A DNA stretch of 64,000 bases from CAYSYM01 sp964435115 (GCA_964435115.1 CAYSYM010000003.1:62001-126000), one strand, 5' to 3'. Counted from the first letter of the stretch, positions 7,935 to 18,248 are shown. Made by a program: numbers and translations. The notes: generated from the letters alone by a model not told the origin.

Positions 7935-9650
7935 TCAATCCTCACACAGGATCTCGAGCAGGCGGTTCAGGAGAAGCGTAGCCACCGGGTCTTGGCCGTA
8001 CGATTCCGCGAAGCGGAAGGTGGTCACCAGGAGCCGGCCGTGGCCCAGGGTGCGTTGCAGCGCGAAGATGCCAGCGTTGGCCAGCCACCCCTCGAACCAG
8101 CCGGTGAGCTGCTCGTCCCCCTCCTGGAGGCACGCCGCGTCCACGGCTACGAGCGGGAACAGGTCCGCCACTTCCCAGCCGAGGTCGGGCAGGATCGGGC
8201 ACGGAGCAAACCGGTCGGAACGGGCCCACGCCGAGCCGCCCGCCATGCGCCAGCTCTCACCCGCCGGCAGGTTGCGGAACCGCAGGTCCAGGCCGTTCGG
8301 GGCTAGGCTACCCCCTTCGGCCAGCCACAGCAGTCGGCCGCCCTGGCGGACGAAGTCGTCCATCCGCTCGTCGTAGGACGACGTGATCGCGAGCCCCAGC
8401 TCGGGCGTGAAGCTGCGGGGAATCAGGTAGCCCTGCCGCTCCAGGCGCTGCCGCAGCGCGCGGTCCAGCGCGTGCCCGTTCGTCGACCTACCATTTCCCA
8501 GGCCCGCCTGGCGGGGGACCCACGCCAGCTCGGCGTACGTCCGAGCGAGCACCTGTCCGTCGTCGCACAGCTCCAGCACCAGCCGCCCGTTCCCCGGCCG
8601 GTCGTCCGGGGCCACGAAGCGAGTGGTGGTCGGATGTTCCCGCGTCTCGAAGGCGCCGATGGTGGCGGGAATCTCGCCGGAGAGGCCTGTCCCCTCGAGT
8701 CGCCATACGATCGCCCCCGATACGGGATGGGCCGTGTAGTTCGAGAGCCAGACGGTGACCTGCACCTCCTCACCGCCCCACACGTTCGGGCGTCGCGGCA
8801 GCGCGATCATCGACAGGTCCGCGTTGACGTCGGCCAGGTCGCGGGTGAACACCTTCGGCTGGCGCCAGTAGTCGAGCCAGCCGTTCGCCTCCCACTCGAT
8901 GTCCGCCAGCTCCGTCACCACCCAGCCGTGGATGAACGGCCGACGACGCATCTCTTCGATCTGCCCCTTGAGGGAACGGAATGCCCGTCGCTGCACGTGT
9001 TCGACGAGGCGCTCCGGCGTGCCGAAGACGGCCGCCAATCCAAGCTGCTGGAAGCGATGCTCGAAGCCCGCGATCGTCTTGATTCGCTCCGTCAGGGGAC
9101 TCTCGGCGGGTGCGGGAGGTAAACCCTCCGGCCGTGCGTAGCCGCGGTCGTACCCGAACCAGGCCGGATCCGTCCCCCCGTTGCGCTCGCGCGCGTGCTG
9201 CGGAGGTGGCAGCGCCCAGTTACCCCACTCGGAAACCAACACCGGCTCGCCGCCTCGAGGCACCTGCCCTGTGGCGTAGTTGTCCTGCGGGTGCCGCTCG
9301 ATGTGCCCCAGCCGCTCCCGGAAGCGGGTGGCTCGATCGGGCAGCGAGAAGTACTCGTGGTAGTCGTTGATGTCAGTAACGACGTGGGCCCAGCCGGAGT
9401 TGTCACAGATGAGGCGGGTTGGGTCGAGCGCCTTCACCTCCCGATACAGCTCCCGTAGCCACGCCTGCCGGTCGGGCTCGCTCCACAGGCCAGGCAGCCC
9501 CCAGTCCTCGTTGTACAGGCTCCACATCACGACACTCGGGCGGTTGAAGTCACGCGCGATCATCTCCAGCAGGTCGCGTCGGAGCGCCGCGCGGGCCGCG
9601 GGCGTGAAGGCGTTCGGGTTGCTGGAGAACCTCAGCATCCACACGCCCAA
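7935..9650 (-). pseudogene. Glycoside hydrolase family 2, N-terminally truncated
   Basis: About 570 residues of a GH2 enzyme (beta-galactosidase/glucuronidase clan). The acid/base motif RPSVVMWSLYNEDWG and the probable nucleophile region PVLVSEWGNW are intact, followed by the rest of the TIM barrel and a C-terminal beta domain ending in LNRLLEILCED. The N-terminal sugar-binding jelly roll, the immunoglobulin-like domain and the first barrel strands are missing: recognisable sequence begins close to 9650, right where an IS630-type transposase remnant starts on the opposite strand. It is downstream of xylA on the same strand, so it was probably the last gene of the pentose operon before being cut. 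The upstream 45 or so codons in frame are not GH2-like. Confidence 0.75.
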
Positions 9651-9869
9651 AGGCTCGCGGCTCCTGCGCGTCCTACTGGAGGAACTCCGAGGGCAGTTGG
9701 TGCTGTCTACACGTCGCCATACGACCTGGAGGCCAACCGCATCGAGTGGCTCTGGCGAGCGCTGCGGCGCGCCGTCGCCCACGCCCACGCGCGGGAGACG
9801 CTCCCGCCCTTGCTGGAGGACGCCGACACCTGGGCGCGCGCGATCACCCCGACCGAGGTGCTCTGCTAG
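9651..9869 (+). mobile_element. IS630-type transposase remnant
   Basis: Plus-strand translation from 9705 to a TAG at 9867-9869 gives YTSPYDLEANRIEWLWRALR followed by RAVAHAHARETLPPLLEDADTW. This matches the C-terminal DDE segment of IS630-family transposases (the SPxLNxIExxWRxLRR motif with the last catalytic Glu). The segment just upstream (LLRVLLEELRGQLVL) also looks like the family but is in another frame, so the remnant is frameshifted as well as truncated. The rest of the transposase and the terminal repeats are not present. It adjoins the truncated GH2 gene. Confidence 0.65.
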
Positions 9870-9950
9870 ATCGGCAGCCTCTGCGCGAATGCCGCCGACC
9901 CCGCGGCGGATGAGGGACTCGCTCGTGCGGCATCACCAACCGGGAAGCCT

Positions 9951-11129
9951 CTACCGGACTCCGAGCAACAGGTCCATCACGAGCTGGTCCAGCTCCTCGG
10001 CATGGCGGCCGCGGCCCGAGAGCGCGGCGATGTCGAACGCGGCCTGCTTGAACTGGGCGGCTCGCTGCGAGGTGTAGCCGTCGCTGGCCTGCGGACCCTC
10101 GTACTCCTGGTCCCGGGCGCGCAGCTCCTGGAGCAGCGCCTGGATCTCCTGGTCGGCCGCGAAGCGCTGCGCCTTGTCCTTGAGGATGAGGTAGGTGCGC
10201 ATGCAGCCGCGGGCGAAAGCCCAGACGCCCTCCTCGTCCTCAGTACGGTGCGCGTGGGCGTCGAAGTGACGCGCACCGTCGTAGCCGCTCTCTTCGAGCA
10301 GCTTGACCAGGAAGAAGGCGCGCTTCGGGTTCTCGGCGCCGAAGCGGAAGTCCTGATCGTAGCGGCCAATCTGCTGGTCGTTTAGGTCGATGTGGTAGAG
10401 CTTGCCGGCCTCGAGCGCCTGGGCGACACCATGGACGAAGTTGAGTCCAGCCATCGTGTCGTGGGCGAACTCGGGGTTCACGCCGACCATCTCGGGGTGC
10501 TGAAGGGTCGAGATGAAGTGCAGCATGTGGCCGATAGTCGGGAAGTACAGGTCGCCACGGGGCTCGTTGGGCTTCGGCTCGAGGGCGAACCGCATCTGGT
10601 AGCCCTGGTCGCGGACGTACTCGCACAGGAAGTCGATCGCCTCGCGGAACCGCTTGATGGCCTCGCGCGGGTCGCGGTAGGCGTCGGTCTCGGCGCCCTC
10701 GCGGCCACCCCACAAGACATAGGTGGTCGCCCCGAGCTCCGCACCGAGGTCGATGGCACGCATGGTCTTCTGGAGGGCGAAGGCACGCACGCTGGCGTCC
10801 GAGGCGGTGAAGGCGCCGTCGCGGAAGATGGGGTGGGTGAACAAGTTGGTCGTGGCCATCGGGACGACCATGCCGTTCTCGGCGAGGGCCTGTTTGAAGC
10901 GAGCGACGATGCGGTCGCGCTCTGCAGGGGTGGCGTCGAAGGGAACGAGATCGTTGTCGTGGAGGTTGACGCCCCAGGCGCCCAACTCCGCGAGCTTCTT
11001 CACCGTGTAGACCGGGTCGAGCGGCGCCCGGACCGGGTCGCCGAAGGGGTCGCGGCCGATATTGCCGACAGTCCACAGGCCGAAGCTGAACTTGTCGCTC
11101 TTCTGAGGAACGTGGCTGCTGGCTGTCAC
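9951..11129 (-). CDS. xylA: Xylose isomerase
   Basis: A 392-residue class I (actinobacterial-type) xylose isomerase converting D-xylose to D-xylulose. Active-site residues are all visible: VNLHDNDL (His and Asp of ring opening), WGGREG, the EPKPNEP metal-ligand Glu and catalytic Lys, HDTMAGLNF, HIDLNDQ (second metal site) and HFDAHAHRTED. The start is a GTG at 11129 with AAAGGGAG five to six bases upstream. It follows xylB by 67 bases in the minus-strand operon; this intergenic stretch may carry a processing or secondary promoter site, but none is evident. Confidence 0.96.
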   Translation of the reverse strand: MTASSHVPQKSDKFSFGLWTVGNIGRDPFGDPVRAPLDPVYTVKKLAELGAWGVNLHDNDLVPFDATPAERDRIVARFKQALAENGMVVPMATTNLFTHPIFRDGAFTASDASVRAFALQKTMRAIDLGAELGATTYVLWGGREGAETDAYRDPREAIKRFREAIDFLCEYVRDQGYQMRFALEPKPNEPRGDLYFPTIGHMLHFISTLQHPEMVGVNPEFAHDTMAGLNFVHGVAQALEAGKLYHIDLNDQQIGRYDQDFRFGAENPKRAFFLVKLLEESGYDGARHFDAHAHRTEDEEGVWAFARGCMRTYLILKDKAQRFAADQEIQALLQELRARDQEYEGPQASDGYTSQRAAQFKQAAFDIAALSGRGRHAEELDQLVMDLLLGVR

Positions 11130-11196
11130 GTTGCTCCCTTTCTGTTGACTGGCGGTGAGGAGCGAAGGGCGCCCCCGCCGGGTGCCCCGGCAACCT

Positions 11197-12660
11197 TCAT
11201 ACCTGGCTCTTGATGGCGAGCTCCCGCAGGCGGGCGGCGCGCTCGCGGGCTTCGCTCAACGCGTCCTGGCCGCGAGGCTCGAAGCAAGCCTCGACGATCG
11301 AGCCGGGCTGGGCGGGCGTGCCGTCCACGGCCCAGCGCGCCTGGAGCGCCGCGCCGAGCGCTCCGGCCTCAGTCCCGGGAGGTCGATTCACCCTGAGTCC
11401 CACCGTGTCGGCGCACAGCTGCGCCCAGCCATTTGACTGTGCGCCACCGCCGACCAGCGTGATCTCGCTGGCCCGCACGCCTGACCGCTGGAGCGCCTCG
11501 AGGGCGTACTGGAGCGCGAACGTTACGCCCTCGATCACGGCGCGCACCATGTCGGCGCGATCGTGGCTGGCGCGAAGGCCCGAAAAGACGCCGGCGCCGG
11601 TGGGGCAGTTGGGCGTCCGCTCTCCTTCCAGGTGCGGCAGGAAGGTCAGGCCGCGAGCCCCGGACGGCGACGCTTCCAGCGCCGCCTCCAGGCCGGCGTA
11701 GTCCAGGCCGAAGAGCCCGCGGATCCACTCGGTAGCGACGGTGCAGTTCAGGGTGCAGACCAGTGGCAGCCAGCCTCCGGTGGAATCGCAGAACGCCGCC
11801 GCCTCGCCGAGCGGGTCGACGGCCGGGGCACTGCGGTAGGCAAAGGCCGTCCCGGACGTCCCCAGGCTGACGACGACCGGGCCCTCGGCGACGGCGCCGA
11901 CGCCAATCGCGGCCATCATGTTGTCGCCCCCACCACCGCTGACCGGTACGACGGTCGGCAGCCCGAGTGCCGTGGCCGGCTCGGGGCGGAGGCCCCCGAC
12001 CACCGAGAGCGAAGGCACGATCGCAGGGAGGGTGGCCGCCCAGTCGCGGCCGGTGTCGAGCGCCGCGAGCACGGGCGCGCTGTACTGGCGGGTGCGCACA
12101 TCGAAATAGGCGGTGCCCGAGGCATCGCCCGGCTCGGTGAGGAACGCGCCAGTCAGCCAGAAATTGAGGTAGTCGTGCGGCAGGCACATGGCCCGGGTGG
12201 CGGCATAGCTCTCCGGCTCGTGACGCCGCAACCAGGCGACCTTCGGCGCGGTGTACCCGGGCAGGAAGCTGTTGCCGGTGAGCGCCAGCGCCGCCTCCAA
12301 GCCGCCCACCTGCTCTGTCAGGAAGGCGCACTCCGGGGCGGCCGTGGTGTCGTTCCAGAGCTTGGCGGCTCGGACCGGGCGGCCGTGCTCGCCCAGGCAG
12401 ACGAGGCCGTGCTGCTGGCCCGAGACGCCGATACCCGCGACCTCGACCTGGCCGGCCTGCTTCAGCGCCCGGCGGGCGGCGGCGACCAGCGCCTCCGTCC
12501 ACCAGTCCGGGTGCTGCTCGCGCGTCCCGTCAGCGCGCTCGACGATGTCGTGCGGGACTCGGCCGAGCGCGATTACCTGGTCGGACGCCGCGTCCATCAC
12601 GAGCGCCTTCGTCGACTGTGTGCCGCAGTCGACGCCGAGGAACACTCTGCGTGCGCTCAC
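11197..12660 (-). CDS. xylB: Xylulokinase
   Basis: A 487-residue FGGY-family kinase making xylulose 5-phosphate. The N-terminal phosphate-binding motif LGVDCGTQSTKA, substrate motif SGQQHGLVCL, the catalytic base region GGGGDNMMAAIG and the C-terminal ATP-site GGGAQSNGWAQ are present. The GTG at 12660 overlaps the GH31 stop as GTGA, so the two genes are translationally coupled; the length is standard for the family. It is a different enzyme from the ribulokinase encoded on the plus strand, and both routes end at xylulose 5-phosphate. Confidence 0.95.
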   Translation of the reverse strand: MSARRVFLGVDCGTQSTKALVMDAASDQVIALGRVPHDIVERADGTREQHPDWWTEALVAAARRALKQAGQVEVAGIGVSGQQHGLVCLGEHGRPVRAAKLWNDTTAAPECAFLTEQVGGLEAALALTGNSFLPGYTAPKVAWLRRHEPESYAATRAMCLPHDYLNFWLTGAFLTEPGDASGTAYFDVRTRQYSAPVLAALDTGRDWAATLPAIVPSLSVVGGLRPEPATALGLPTVVPVSGGGGDNMMAAIGVGAVAEGPVVVSLGTSGTAFAYRSAPAVDPLGEAAAFCDSTGGWLPLVCTLNCTVATEWIRGLFGLDYAGLEAALEASPSGARGLTFLPHLEGERTPNCPTGAGVFSGLRASHDRADMVRAVIEGVTFALQYALEALQRSGVRASEITLVGGGAQSNGWAQLCADTVGLRVNRPPGTEAGALGAALQARWAVDGTPAQPGSIVEACFEPRGQDALSEARERAARLRELAIKSQV

Positions 12661-15005
12661 GTCGCCCACACCGGGATACTGCCCGCTCCCTCGACGCGGT
12701 GCGCCGTTACCTGGGCCATCTGCCCGGCCACTTCCACGACGTACGTCCGCGCCTGAACTGCCCCGGGATCGGAGCTCACCCACAGCGCGCCGTCGGCGAA
12801 CGAGTAGCGAGTGGTGCCTCCGTCCTCTCTGAGCTCGGAGGATGCCTTTCCACCGCGCGGGTAGACCCGCAGGGTGAGCTCGTCGGTGCCCTTCTCTCCC
12901 ACGAACTGCTCGACGGGTCCGAGCGGCAGGACGGTGCCTGCCTTGACGAAGAGTGGGATCGTATCGAGCGGCGCGGGCACGGTCACCCACCGGCCGCCCT
13001 GGTACGGCGTGTCCGTCCAGAAGTCGTACCACTCGCCCTCGGGCAGGTAGAGCTTCTGCTCCGTGACCCCGTAGTCGAAGATGGGGGCGACCAGCAGCGC
13101 CGGACCGAGCGTGTACTGGAGGTCCACGCCGTGGACGGTGGGATCGTCCTGGTACTCCAGGACCAGCGGGCGCAGGACGGGCATGCCCGTCCGATGGGCT
13201 TCGTGGGCCAGGCTGTAGAGGTACGGGATGAGCCGATAGCGCAACTCGTCGTACTTCTTGAAGATGCGGAGCGCCTCTTCGCCCTGCGACCACGGCTCGC
13301 GGTCGTGTGTGCCGTGTCCGCGGCTATGGGAGCACAGCAGCCCCCACTGCGCCCAGCGGGCGTACAGCTCGGGGTTCGTCTCGCCCTGGAAGCCGCCGAT
13401 GTCGTGGCTCCAGAACGCGATGCCGGAGAGCGCGAACGACAGCCCGCTCCAGAGGGTGCAGGCCATGGAGGGGAAGTTGCACAACATGTCCCCGCTCCAC
13501 GAGACGGGGTAGCGCTGGATGCCGGCCCAACCCGAGCGGCCCCAGCACACCATCTCGCCCGCGTGGCCGCTGCGCTCGAACGCCTCGTAGTACGTGGCGT
13601 TGTAGAGCAGCGGAAACATGTTGTGCATCTCCCTGCCGCGCATGCCATTGGCGAAGACAGCGTCCTCGGGGATGGCCTCGCCGAAGTCCGTCTTGAAGGC
13701 GCGCACACCCTGCTCGATGAGCTTCAGGATCTTGCCGATGTACCACTCGCGACCGCTCGGGCTGGAGAAGTCCACGATGCCGCACCGGTTGGGAGTTTGG
13801 CCCGGGATCGTCGGCGTGTAGAAGTAGACGCCACCGTCCTCGCGTCGGGCGAAGGCGTTCGCCGCGAGTCCCTCCTGGAAGACCTCGCTCTGCTCGGGAA
13901 TCCAGGGCTGCACCCAGACGCACACGCGCACGCCCTGCTCACGCAGGCGCGCCATGTTACCCGCCGGGTCCGGGAAGCGGTCCTCATCCCACACCAGGTC
14001 GGCATACATGCGGTCGTGCTGCCAGTACGGGTCCAGGTGAATGACATCCACGGGCACCTTCAGCTCGCGCGCCTTGCTCACCACGCTCCACACCTCGTCC
14101 CAGCTTGTGTAGCCGTACTTGGACTGCCAGTAGCCGAACGACCAGCGTGGCGGCACTGGCGCCCGACCCGTCAGCGCCGTGTACCGCTCCAGGATGTCTG
14201 GGATGCGCGGGCCGTGGATCAGGAACAGGTCAAGCCGGTCATCCTCGGTTTCGAACTGCGTGGAGATGGAGCTTGCCGCGCCGCTCCCGATATCCCAGGT
14301 CGTCTTGAAGGTCGTGTTCAGGAAGACCCCGTAGCCGCGCGTGGAGAGAAAGAACGGGACGTTCTTGTAGGCCCGCTCGTTGGTGGAGCCCCATGTGTTC
14401 CAGTTCCAGGTCTCGACTCGTTGTCCGCGGCGGTCGGGTGGCGTGAATCGCTCGCCTAGCCCATAGATGTGTTCGTCGGGCGCAAGATACAGCGCGTTGA
14501 ACGTCCCCGCTACCCCGCCGTGCTGATCCCGCCGATAGCCTATCCACGTCGGGCGACGCCAGCCCCGCAGGTTGGTGTCAGCTCGGTGCTCGCGGCAGAC
14601 CAGGTTTCCGTCTCGATCGCGAAGGACCAATTCATACGGAGCGCGCCGTACCTCGCACACCAGGTTGCCGAAGCGGACGACCAGAGCTTCTGGGGCTTCC
14701 TCGACGTCGAAGGCAATTCGGGGAACGTCCTGGCTCTCCAGGCACGGCGTGGGGCGTGGGGTGAGGGGAACCGACTGGGGGTAGAGCGTGACCCGCAGCA
14801 CGTCCTCGTTGACGGGCGCGACTGCGATCGTCGCCTGCTCCATCTTGTTGGTCGCGCAATGGATCAGGACGCGGTCGGGCTGGACCACGTAGCCGCGAAT
14901 CCCCTCGAGGAACTGCAGGTCCTCGTCCATCCGCCACGGGCGAAGGAGACCGCCGAGCTGCATGTTCGGGTTCCCGACGAGGTTCTCGTTTGCCAGACTC
15001 GCCAC
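12657..15005 (-). CDS. GH31 alpha-xylosidase/alpha-glucosidase (YicI-like)
   Basis: A 782-residue family GH31 enzyme. The nucleophile motif FKTDFGEAIP has the KTDFGE form typical of YicI-type alpha-xylosidases. The acid/base region WGRSGWAGIQRYPVSWSGD is intact, and N-terminal beta-sandwich and C-terminal beta domains flank the barrel. No signal peptide is seen, so it should act in the cytoplasm on imported oligosaccharides. The GTG at 15005 is chosen because GGAGGAG lies seven bases upstream; an earlier in-frame start adds a non-conserved leader. Position between the ABC importer and xylB-xylA supports release of xylose from alpha-xylosyl side chains, such as those of xyloglucan. Confidence 0.9.
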   Translation of the reverse strand: MASLANENLVGNPNMQLGGLLRPWRMDEDLQFLEGIRGYVVQPDRVLIHCATNKMEQATIAVAPVNEDVLRVTLYPQSVPLTPRPTPCLESQDVPRIAFDVEEAPEALVVRFGNLVCEVRRAPYELVLRDRDGNLVCREHRADTNLRGWRRPTWIGYRRDQHGGVAGTFNALYLAPDEHIYGLGERFTPPDRRGQRVETWNWNTWGSTNERAYKNVPFFLSTRGYGVFLNTTFKTTWDIGSGAASSISTQFETEDDRLDLFLIHGPRIPDILERYTALTGRAPVPPRWSFGYWQSKYGYTSWDEVWSVVSKARELKVPVDVIHLDPYWQHDRMYADLVWDEDRFPDPAGNMARLREQGVRVCVWVQPWIPEQSEVFQEGLAANAFARREDGGVYFYTPTIPGQTPNRCGIVDFSSPSGREWYIGKILKLIEQGVRAFKTDFGEAIPEDAVFANGMRGREMHNMFPLLYNATYYEAFERSGHAGEMVCWGRSGWAGIQRYPVSWSGDMLCNFPSMACTLWSGLSFALSGIAFWSHDIGGFQGETNPELYARWAQWGLLCSHSRGHGTHDREPWSQGEEALRIFKKYDELRYRLIPYLYSLAHEAHRTGMPVLRPLVLEYQDDPTVHGVDLQYTLGPALLVAPIFDYGVTEQKLYLPEGEWYDFWTDTPYQGGRWVTVPAPLDTIPLFVKAGTVLPLGPVEQFVGEKGTDELTLRVYPRGGKASSELREDGGTTRYSFADGALWVSSDPGAVQARTYVVEVAGQMAQVTAHRVEGAGSIPVWAT

Positions 15006-15128
15006 AGGTGCACTCCTCCACAGCCAATGTCCTTTGCGGGGCCAACTTGAATCAGGCCCGGGCGCTGCGCGCCCGCGCTGGGTGAGTTGTTCTCCTCGCA
15101 CTCCGATGAGTGGTCCGTTGGAGCGTGC

Positions 15129-15962
15129 CTATCCCTTTACCGCTCCCATAGTGAGCCCGCGGACAATGTGGCGCTGCAGCACGAGGGCCACGGCCACGAC
15201 TGGCAGCATGATCGAGACGGCTGCCGCGCTGAATTGACCCCACAGGATGCCGCGGTCTGTCTCGAAGCCGGCCACCATGACCGGCAGAGTGCGGCTCTCG
15301 GGGCCGGATAGGATCAGGGAGAAGAGGAACTCGTTCCATCCCAGAAGGAAGGCGAAGATCGCCGTCGTCGCCAGGCCTGGAGCCACGAGCGGCATGACAA
15401 TGTTCGTCAGGATCTGGTACCGCGAGCAGCCATCCACTGCCGCGGCTTCTTCCAGGTCGATCGGCAGTTCTTGGAGGAACCCGATCATCATCCAAATACC
15501 GAAAGGCAGCGCGAACGCGGTGTACGACACGATGAGCGCGGTCTTCGTGTTGAGAATTCCCGCCCAGGTGGCAAGGCTGTAGAAGGGGAGCACCAGGCTG
15601 ATCCGGGGAACCATGCGCACCACGAGGTAGAAGAGCGGCAGGAAGGTCGAGCCGCGATACCGGAACCGCGTGAACGAATAGGCCGACAGGAAGCCGATGG
15701 CGGAAGCGAGCAGGCTGGTGACGCTGGCGACGATCAGCGTGTTCACTAGGTAGCGCGAGAAGTCGGGCGACTGGATCAGCGCCTGGTAGTTCTGGAGGGT
15801 GGGGGCGAAGAACAAGACGGGGGGCATGGCCGAGACGATGTTGTCCGGCTTGATGCTGGTGATGAACAGCCAAAGCACGGGGCCGATGGTCCACACCAGC
15901 ATGATGACCATGACGAGAACGCGCGCGGCCTTGGTTGCGATCTTGTTCATGGCCGGCCTCAC
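15129..15962 (-). CDS. Carbohydrate ABC transporter permease (MalG type)
   Basis: A 277-residue inner-membrane permease with six predicted helices and the EAA loop (EEAAAVDGCSRYQILTNIVM) that contacts the ATPase. The GTG at 15962 overlaps the stop of the other permease as GTGA; an ATG at 15950 is a possible alternative start. With the upstream permease and lipoprotein it forms a CUT1-type oligosaccharide importer. No ATPase gene accompanies it, so a shared MsiK-like ATPase encoded elsewhere must energise it. Confidence 0.92.
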   Translation of the reverse strand: MRPAMNKIATKAARVLVMVIMLVWTIGPVLWLFITSIKPDNIVSAMPPVLFFAPTLQNYQALIQSPDFSRYLVNTLIVASVTSLLASAIGFLSAYSFTRFRYRGSTFLPLFYLVVRMVPRISLVLPFYSLATWAGILNTKTALIVSYTAFALPFGIWMMIGFLQELPIDLEEAAAVDGCSRYQILTNIVMPLVAPGLATTAIFAFLLGWNEFLFSLILSGPESRTLPVMVAGFETDRGILWGQFSAAAVSIMLPVVAVALVLQRHIVRGLTMGAVKG

Positions 15963-16912
15963 TCGACTCGCGACTGCTGCATCTGTCGCACGAACACGAG
16001 GCTCAGCACGAAAACGACGGCGAAGATGACGTATGAAACGGCCGAGCCGAGACCCATGTCGTAGTTGCGGAAGCTGTAGCGATAGGTGGCGAGCGCGATG
16101 GTTTCGGTGGCGTTGCCTGGACCACCGCCCGTCATGATGAAGATCGTGTCGAACTCACGCAGCGCGTCCATGCCGCGGATGATGAGCGCCACCAGGATGA
16201 GAGGCTTGAGCAGCGGAAGCGTCAGCCGAACGAATTTCTGCCAGGGATTCGCGCCGTCGACGTCCGCCGCCTCGTACAGCTCGGAAGGGAGCGACTGCAT
16301 CCCCGCAAGAAACACGAGGAACATGAACGGCGTGTTGCGCCAGATGTCGACGAGCATCACGGACACCAGCGCCAGCGACGGTGTGCCGATCCAGACCGGG
16401 CCCGGGAGTCCGACCGAACGGAGCAGGTAGTTCATGATGCCGAGGTCGCCGTGGAGGATGAACCGCCAGGTGAAGGCGACAACCGCAGGGGTCATGAACA
16501 TCGGGATGAGCATGGCCGTGCGCAGGATGCCCTGGCCCCGCGTTAGGCCCGTGACGACCACGGCAAAGGCCATCCCGAGCACGAGCTCCACCGTGACGAC
16601 GCCGACGCCATAGATGACCGTGGTTCTGAGCGAATCGGCGAACGTGGGATCGCGGAGCGCGCGCGCGTAGTTGGCGAACTGGTCGAAGTAGATGTTCCTC
16701 GGCTGCGTCAGGACGTAGTGGTAGAAGCTGACGCCGAACGAGAAGGTCAGCGGCACGACGATGACCGCGATCGTCGCCAGGAGCGCGGGGAGGAGAGCGG
16801 CGTAGTGGAACGGGACCAGGCCCGACACCCAATGGGTGAAGGCCGCCAACGGCCGGCGGGCCGGCCCACGTGGGCCGGCCCGTTCGCTCGCCACTAGCAC
16901 GGGCTGGGACAT
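15959..16912 (-). CDS. Carbohydrate ABC transporter permease (MalF type)
   Basis: A 317-residue permease with a hydrophilic N-terminal tail, about six membrane helices and the EAA loop (YEAADVDGANPWQKFVRLTL). The ATG at 16912 is ten bases after the substrate-binding protein stop. It pairs with the MalG-type permease through a four-base overlap. The substrate is inferred from the operon as pentose-containing oligosaccharides. Confidence 0.92.
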   Translation of the reverse strand: MSQPVLVASERAGPRGPARRPLAAFTHWVSGLVPFHYAALLPALLATIAVIVVPLTFSFGVSFYHYVLTQPRNIYFDQFANYARALRDPTFADSLRTTVIYGVGVVTVELVLGMAFAVVVTGLTRGQGILRTAMLIPMFMTPAVVAFTWRFILHGDLGIMNYLLRSVGLPGPVWIGTPSLALVSVMLVDIWRNTPFMFLVFLAGMQSLPSELYEAADVDGANPWQKFVRLTLPLLKPLILVALIIRGMDALREFDTIFIMTGGGPGNATETIALATYRYSFRNYDMGLGSAVSYVIFAVVFVLSLVFVRQMQQSRVE

Positions 16913-16922
16913 TGCTACGACT

Positions 16923-18248
16923 TCAAGTCAAGTACTGCGCCATCTGCTCGTTCGCGGCCTTCACGGCGTCAGCCGTGCTCTTCTGGCCGGAGAGGACGGC
17001 CGTGGCCATGTCGACGATGATAGTTTCCATCGCCAGCCAGTTCGGCGTCTGGGGGCGATTGCGGGAGGCCTCCAGGGCCTTGATCAGATCGGGCGCCCAG
17101 GGGTAGGTCATCTGGAAGTCCGCCGACTGGAGGACATCGTAGCGCGGGGAGTGGCCGCCGCCGTACTTGGTGAAGAGCTGGCTGCCCTCGGTGCCGTCCA
17201 GCCACTTGACCAGCTCCCACGCGGCATCCCGCTGCTTGCTGCCCGTCGGGATGCCGAGCGTCCACACACCGCGCATGCCGTTGGGCACGCCGGCCCAGCC
17301 GACCTTGTCCGCGACCTTGGACTTGCTGGGATCAGTGGCGTTCGGGCCGATGGAGGCCCAGTAGAAGACCATGGCCGCCTTGCCGTTGTAGAAGGCGTCG
17401 AGTTGCTCGGTCGGACCGTAGCCGAGGACGCCCTTCGGGGCGTAGTTGAGCAGGTCCTTGTACGTCTCCAGGGCCTTGGTGCCCTCCGGCGTGTTGAAGC
17501 CGAACTTCCCGTCTGAGGTGATGATGTCCTGACCGAGGTTCCAGAGCAGGACGATCGAGGTCGTCGCGAGCTGGGCGTCCTTCTTCGCCGAGAGGGAGAT
17601 GCCCGCGACGTCACTCGCCAGATCGTTCAGCTTCTGGGCGTCGCCGATGATCTCCGCCATCGTCGTCGGCGCGCTCAGCCCCTTGGCCTGGTAGAGGTCC
17701 TTGCGGTACCAGAGCATCATCACGTTCGGGTCGAGCGGCATGGCAACCCGCTGCTTGTCGATGACGCCGGCCTCAAGCGCCTTGGGCACGAAGGGCTTGA
17801 TGTCGAAATTGTCGCGCTTGATCAGGTCATCTAGGTTGACGAGGTAGGAAGACAGGCCTGAGACCCACGGTTCGTCCATCATTGCCACGTCGTAGTCCGG
17901 GTTGCCGCTGGCGAAGGAGACAGCCAGCTTGCCGGAGAGGTTGCTGGCAGGCAGCTTGTCAAGGGCTACCTTAATGCCGGTCTTCTTCTCGAAGTCGGGG
18001 ATGGCCTTCTCGAGCGCATCACCCTTGTAGTTGGCCAGCACGCCGAACTTGACCGTGGAGCCGGATAGCTTGCTGGCGGCGCGTGCCGCCTGCTGGCCGG
18101 TGGTCGGCTGCGAGGCGGTAGTCGCCGCCGGGGCGGCGGGCTGCGACGCAGGCTGGGCACAGGCAGACAGTGCCAGCCCGGCCGCAATCAGAGTGAAGCC
18201 GCGTAGGGCCTCTCGGCGCGTTAGGGAGGGCGAATGCAGTTCGCACAT
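16923..18248 (-). CDS. Extracellular sugar-binding lipoprotein of CUT1 ABC importer
   Basis: A 441-residue family 1 solute-binding protein. The leader has a Tat-like twin arginine (TRREALRGF), a hydrophobic stretch, and a lipobox LALSAC that anchors the mature protein by its cysteine. A Pro/Ala/Thr/Ser-rich linker follows, as is common for Chloroflexota and related lipoproteins. AGGAG lies eight bases before the ATG. It delivers oligosaccharides to the two permeases downstream. Confidence 0.92.
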   Translation of the reverse strand: MCELHSPSLTRREALRGFTLIAAGLALSACAQPASQPAAPAATTASQPTTGQQAARAASKLSGSTVKFGVLANYKGDALEKAIPDFEKKTGIKVALDKLPASNLSGKLAVSFASGNPDYDVAMMDEPWVSGLSSYLVNLDDLIKRDNFDIKPFVPKALEAGVIDKQRVAMPLDPNVMMLWYRKDLYQAKGLSAPTTMAEIIGDAQKLNDLASDVAGISLSAKKDAQLATTSIVLLWNLGQDIITSDGKFGFNTPEGTKALETYKDLLNYAPKGVLGYGPTEQLDAFYNGKAAMVFYWASIGPNATDPSKSKVADKVGWAGVPNGMRGVWTLGIPTGSKQRDAAWELVKWLDGTEGSQLFTKYGGGHSPRYDVLQSADFQMTYPWAPDLIKALEASRNRPQTPNWLAMETIIVDMATAVLSGQKSTADAVKAANEQMAQYLT

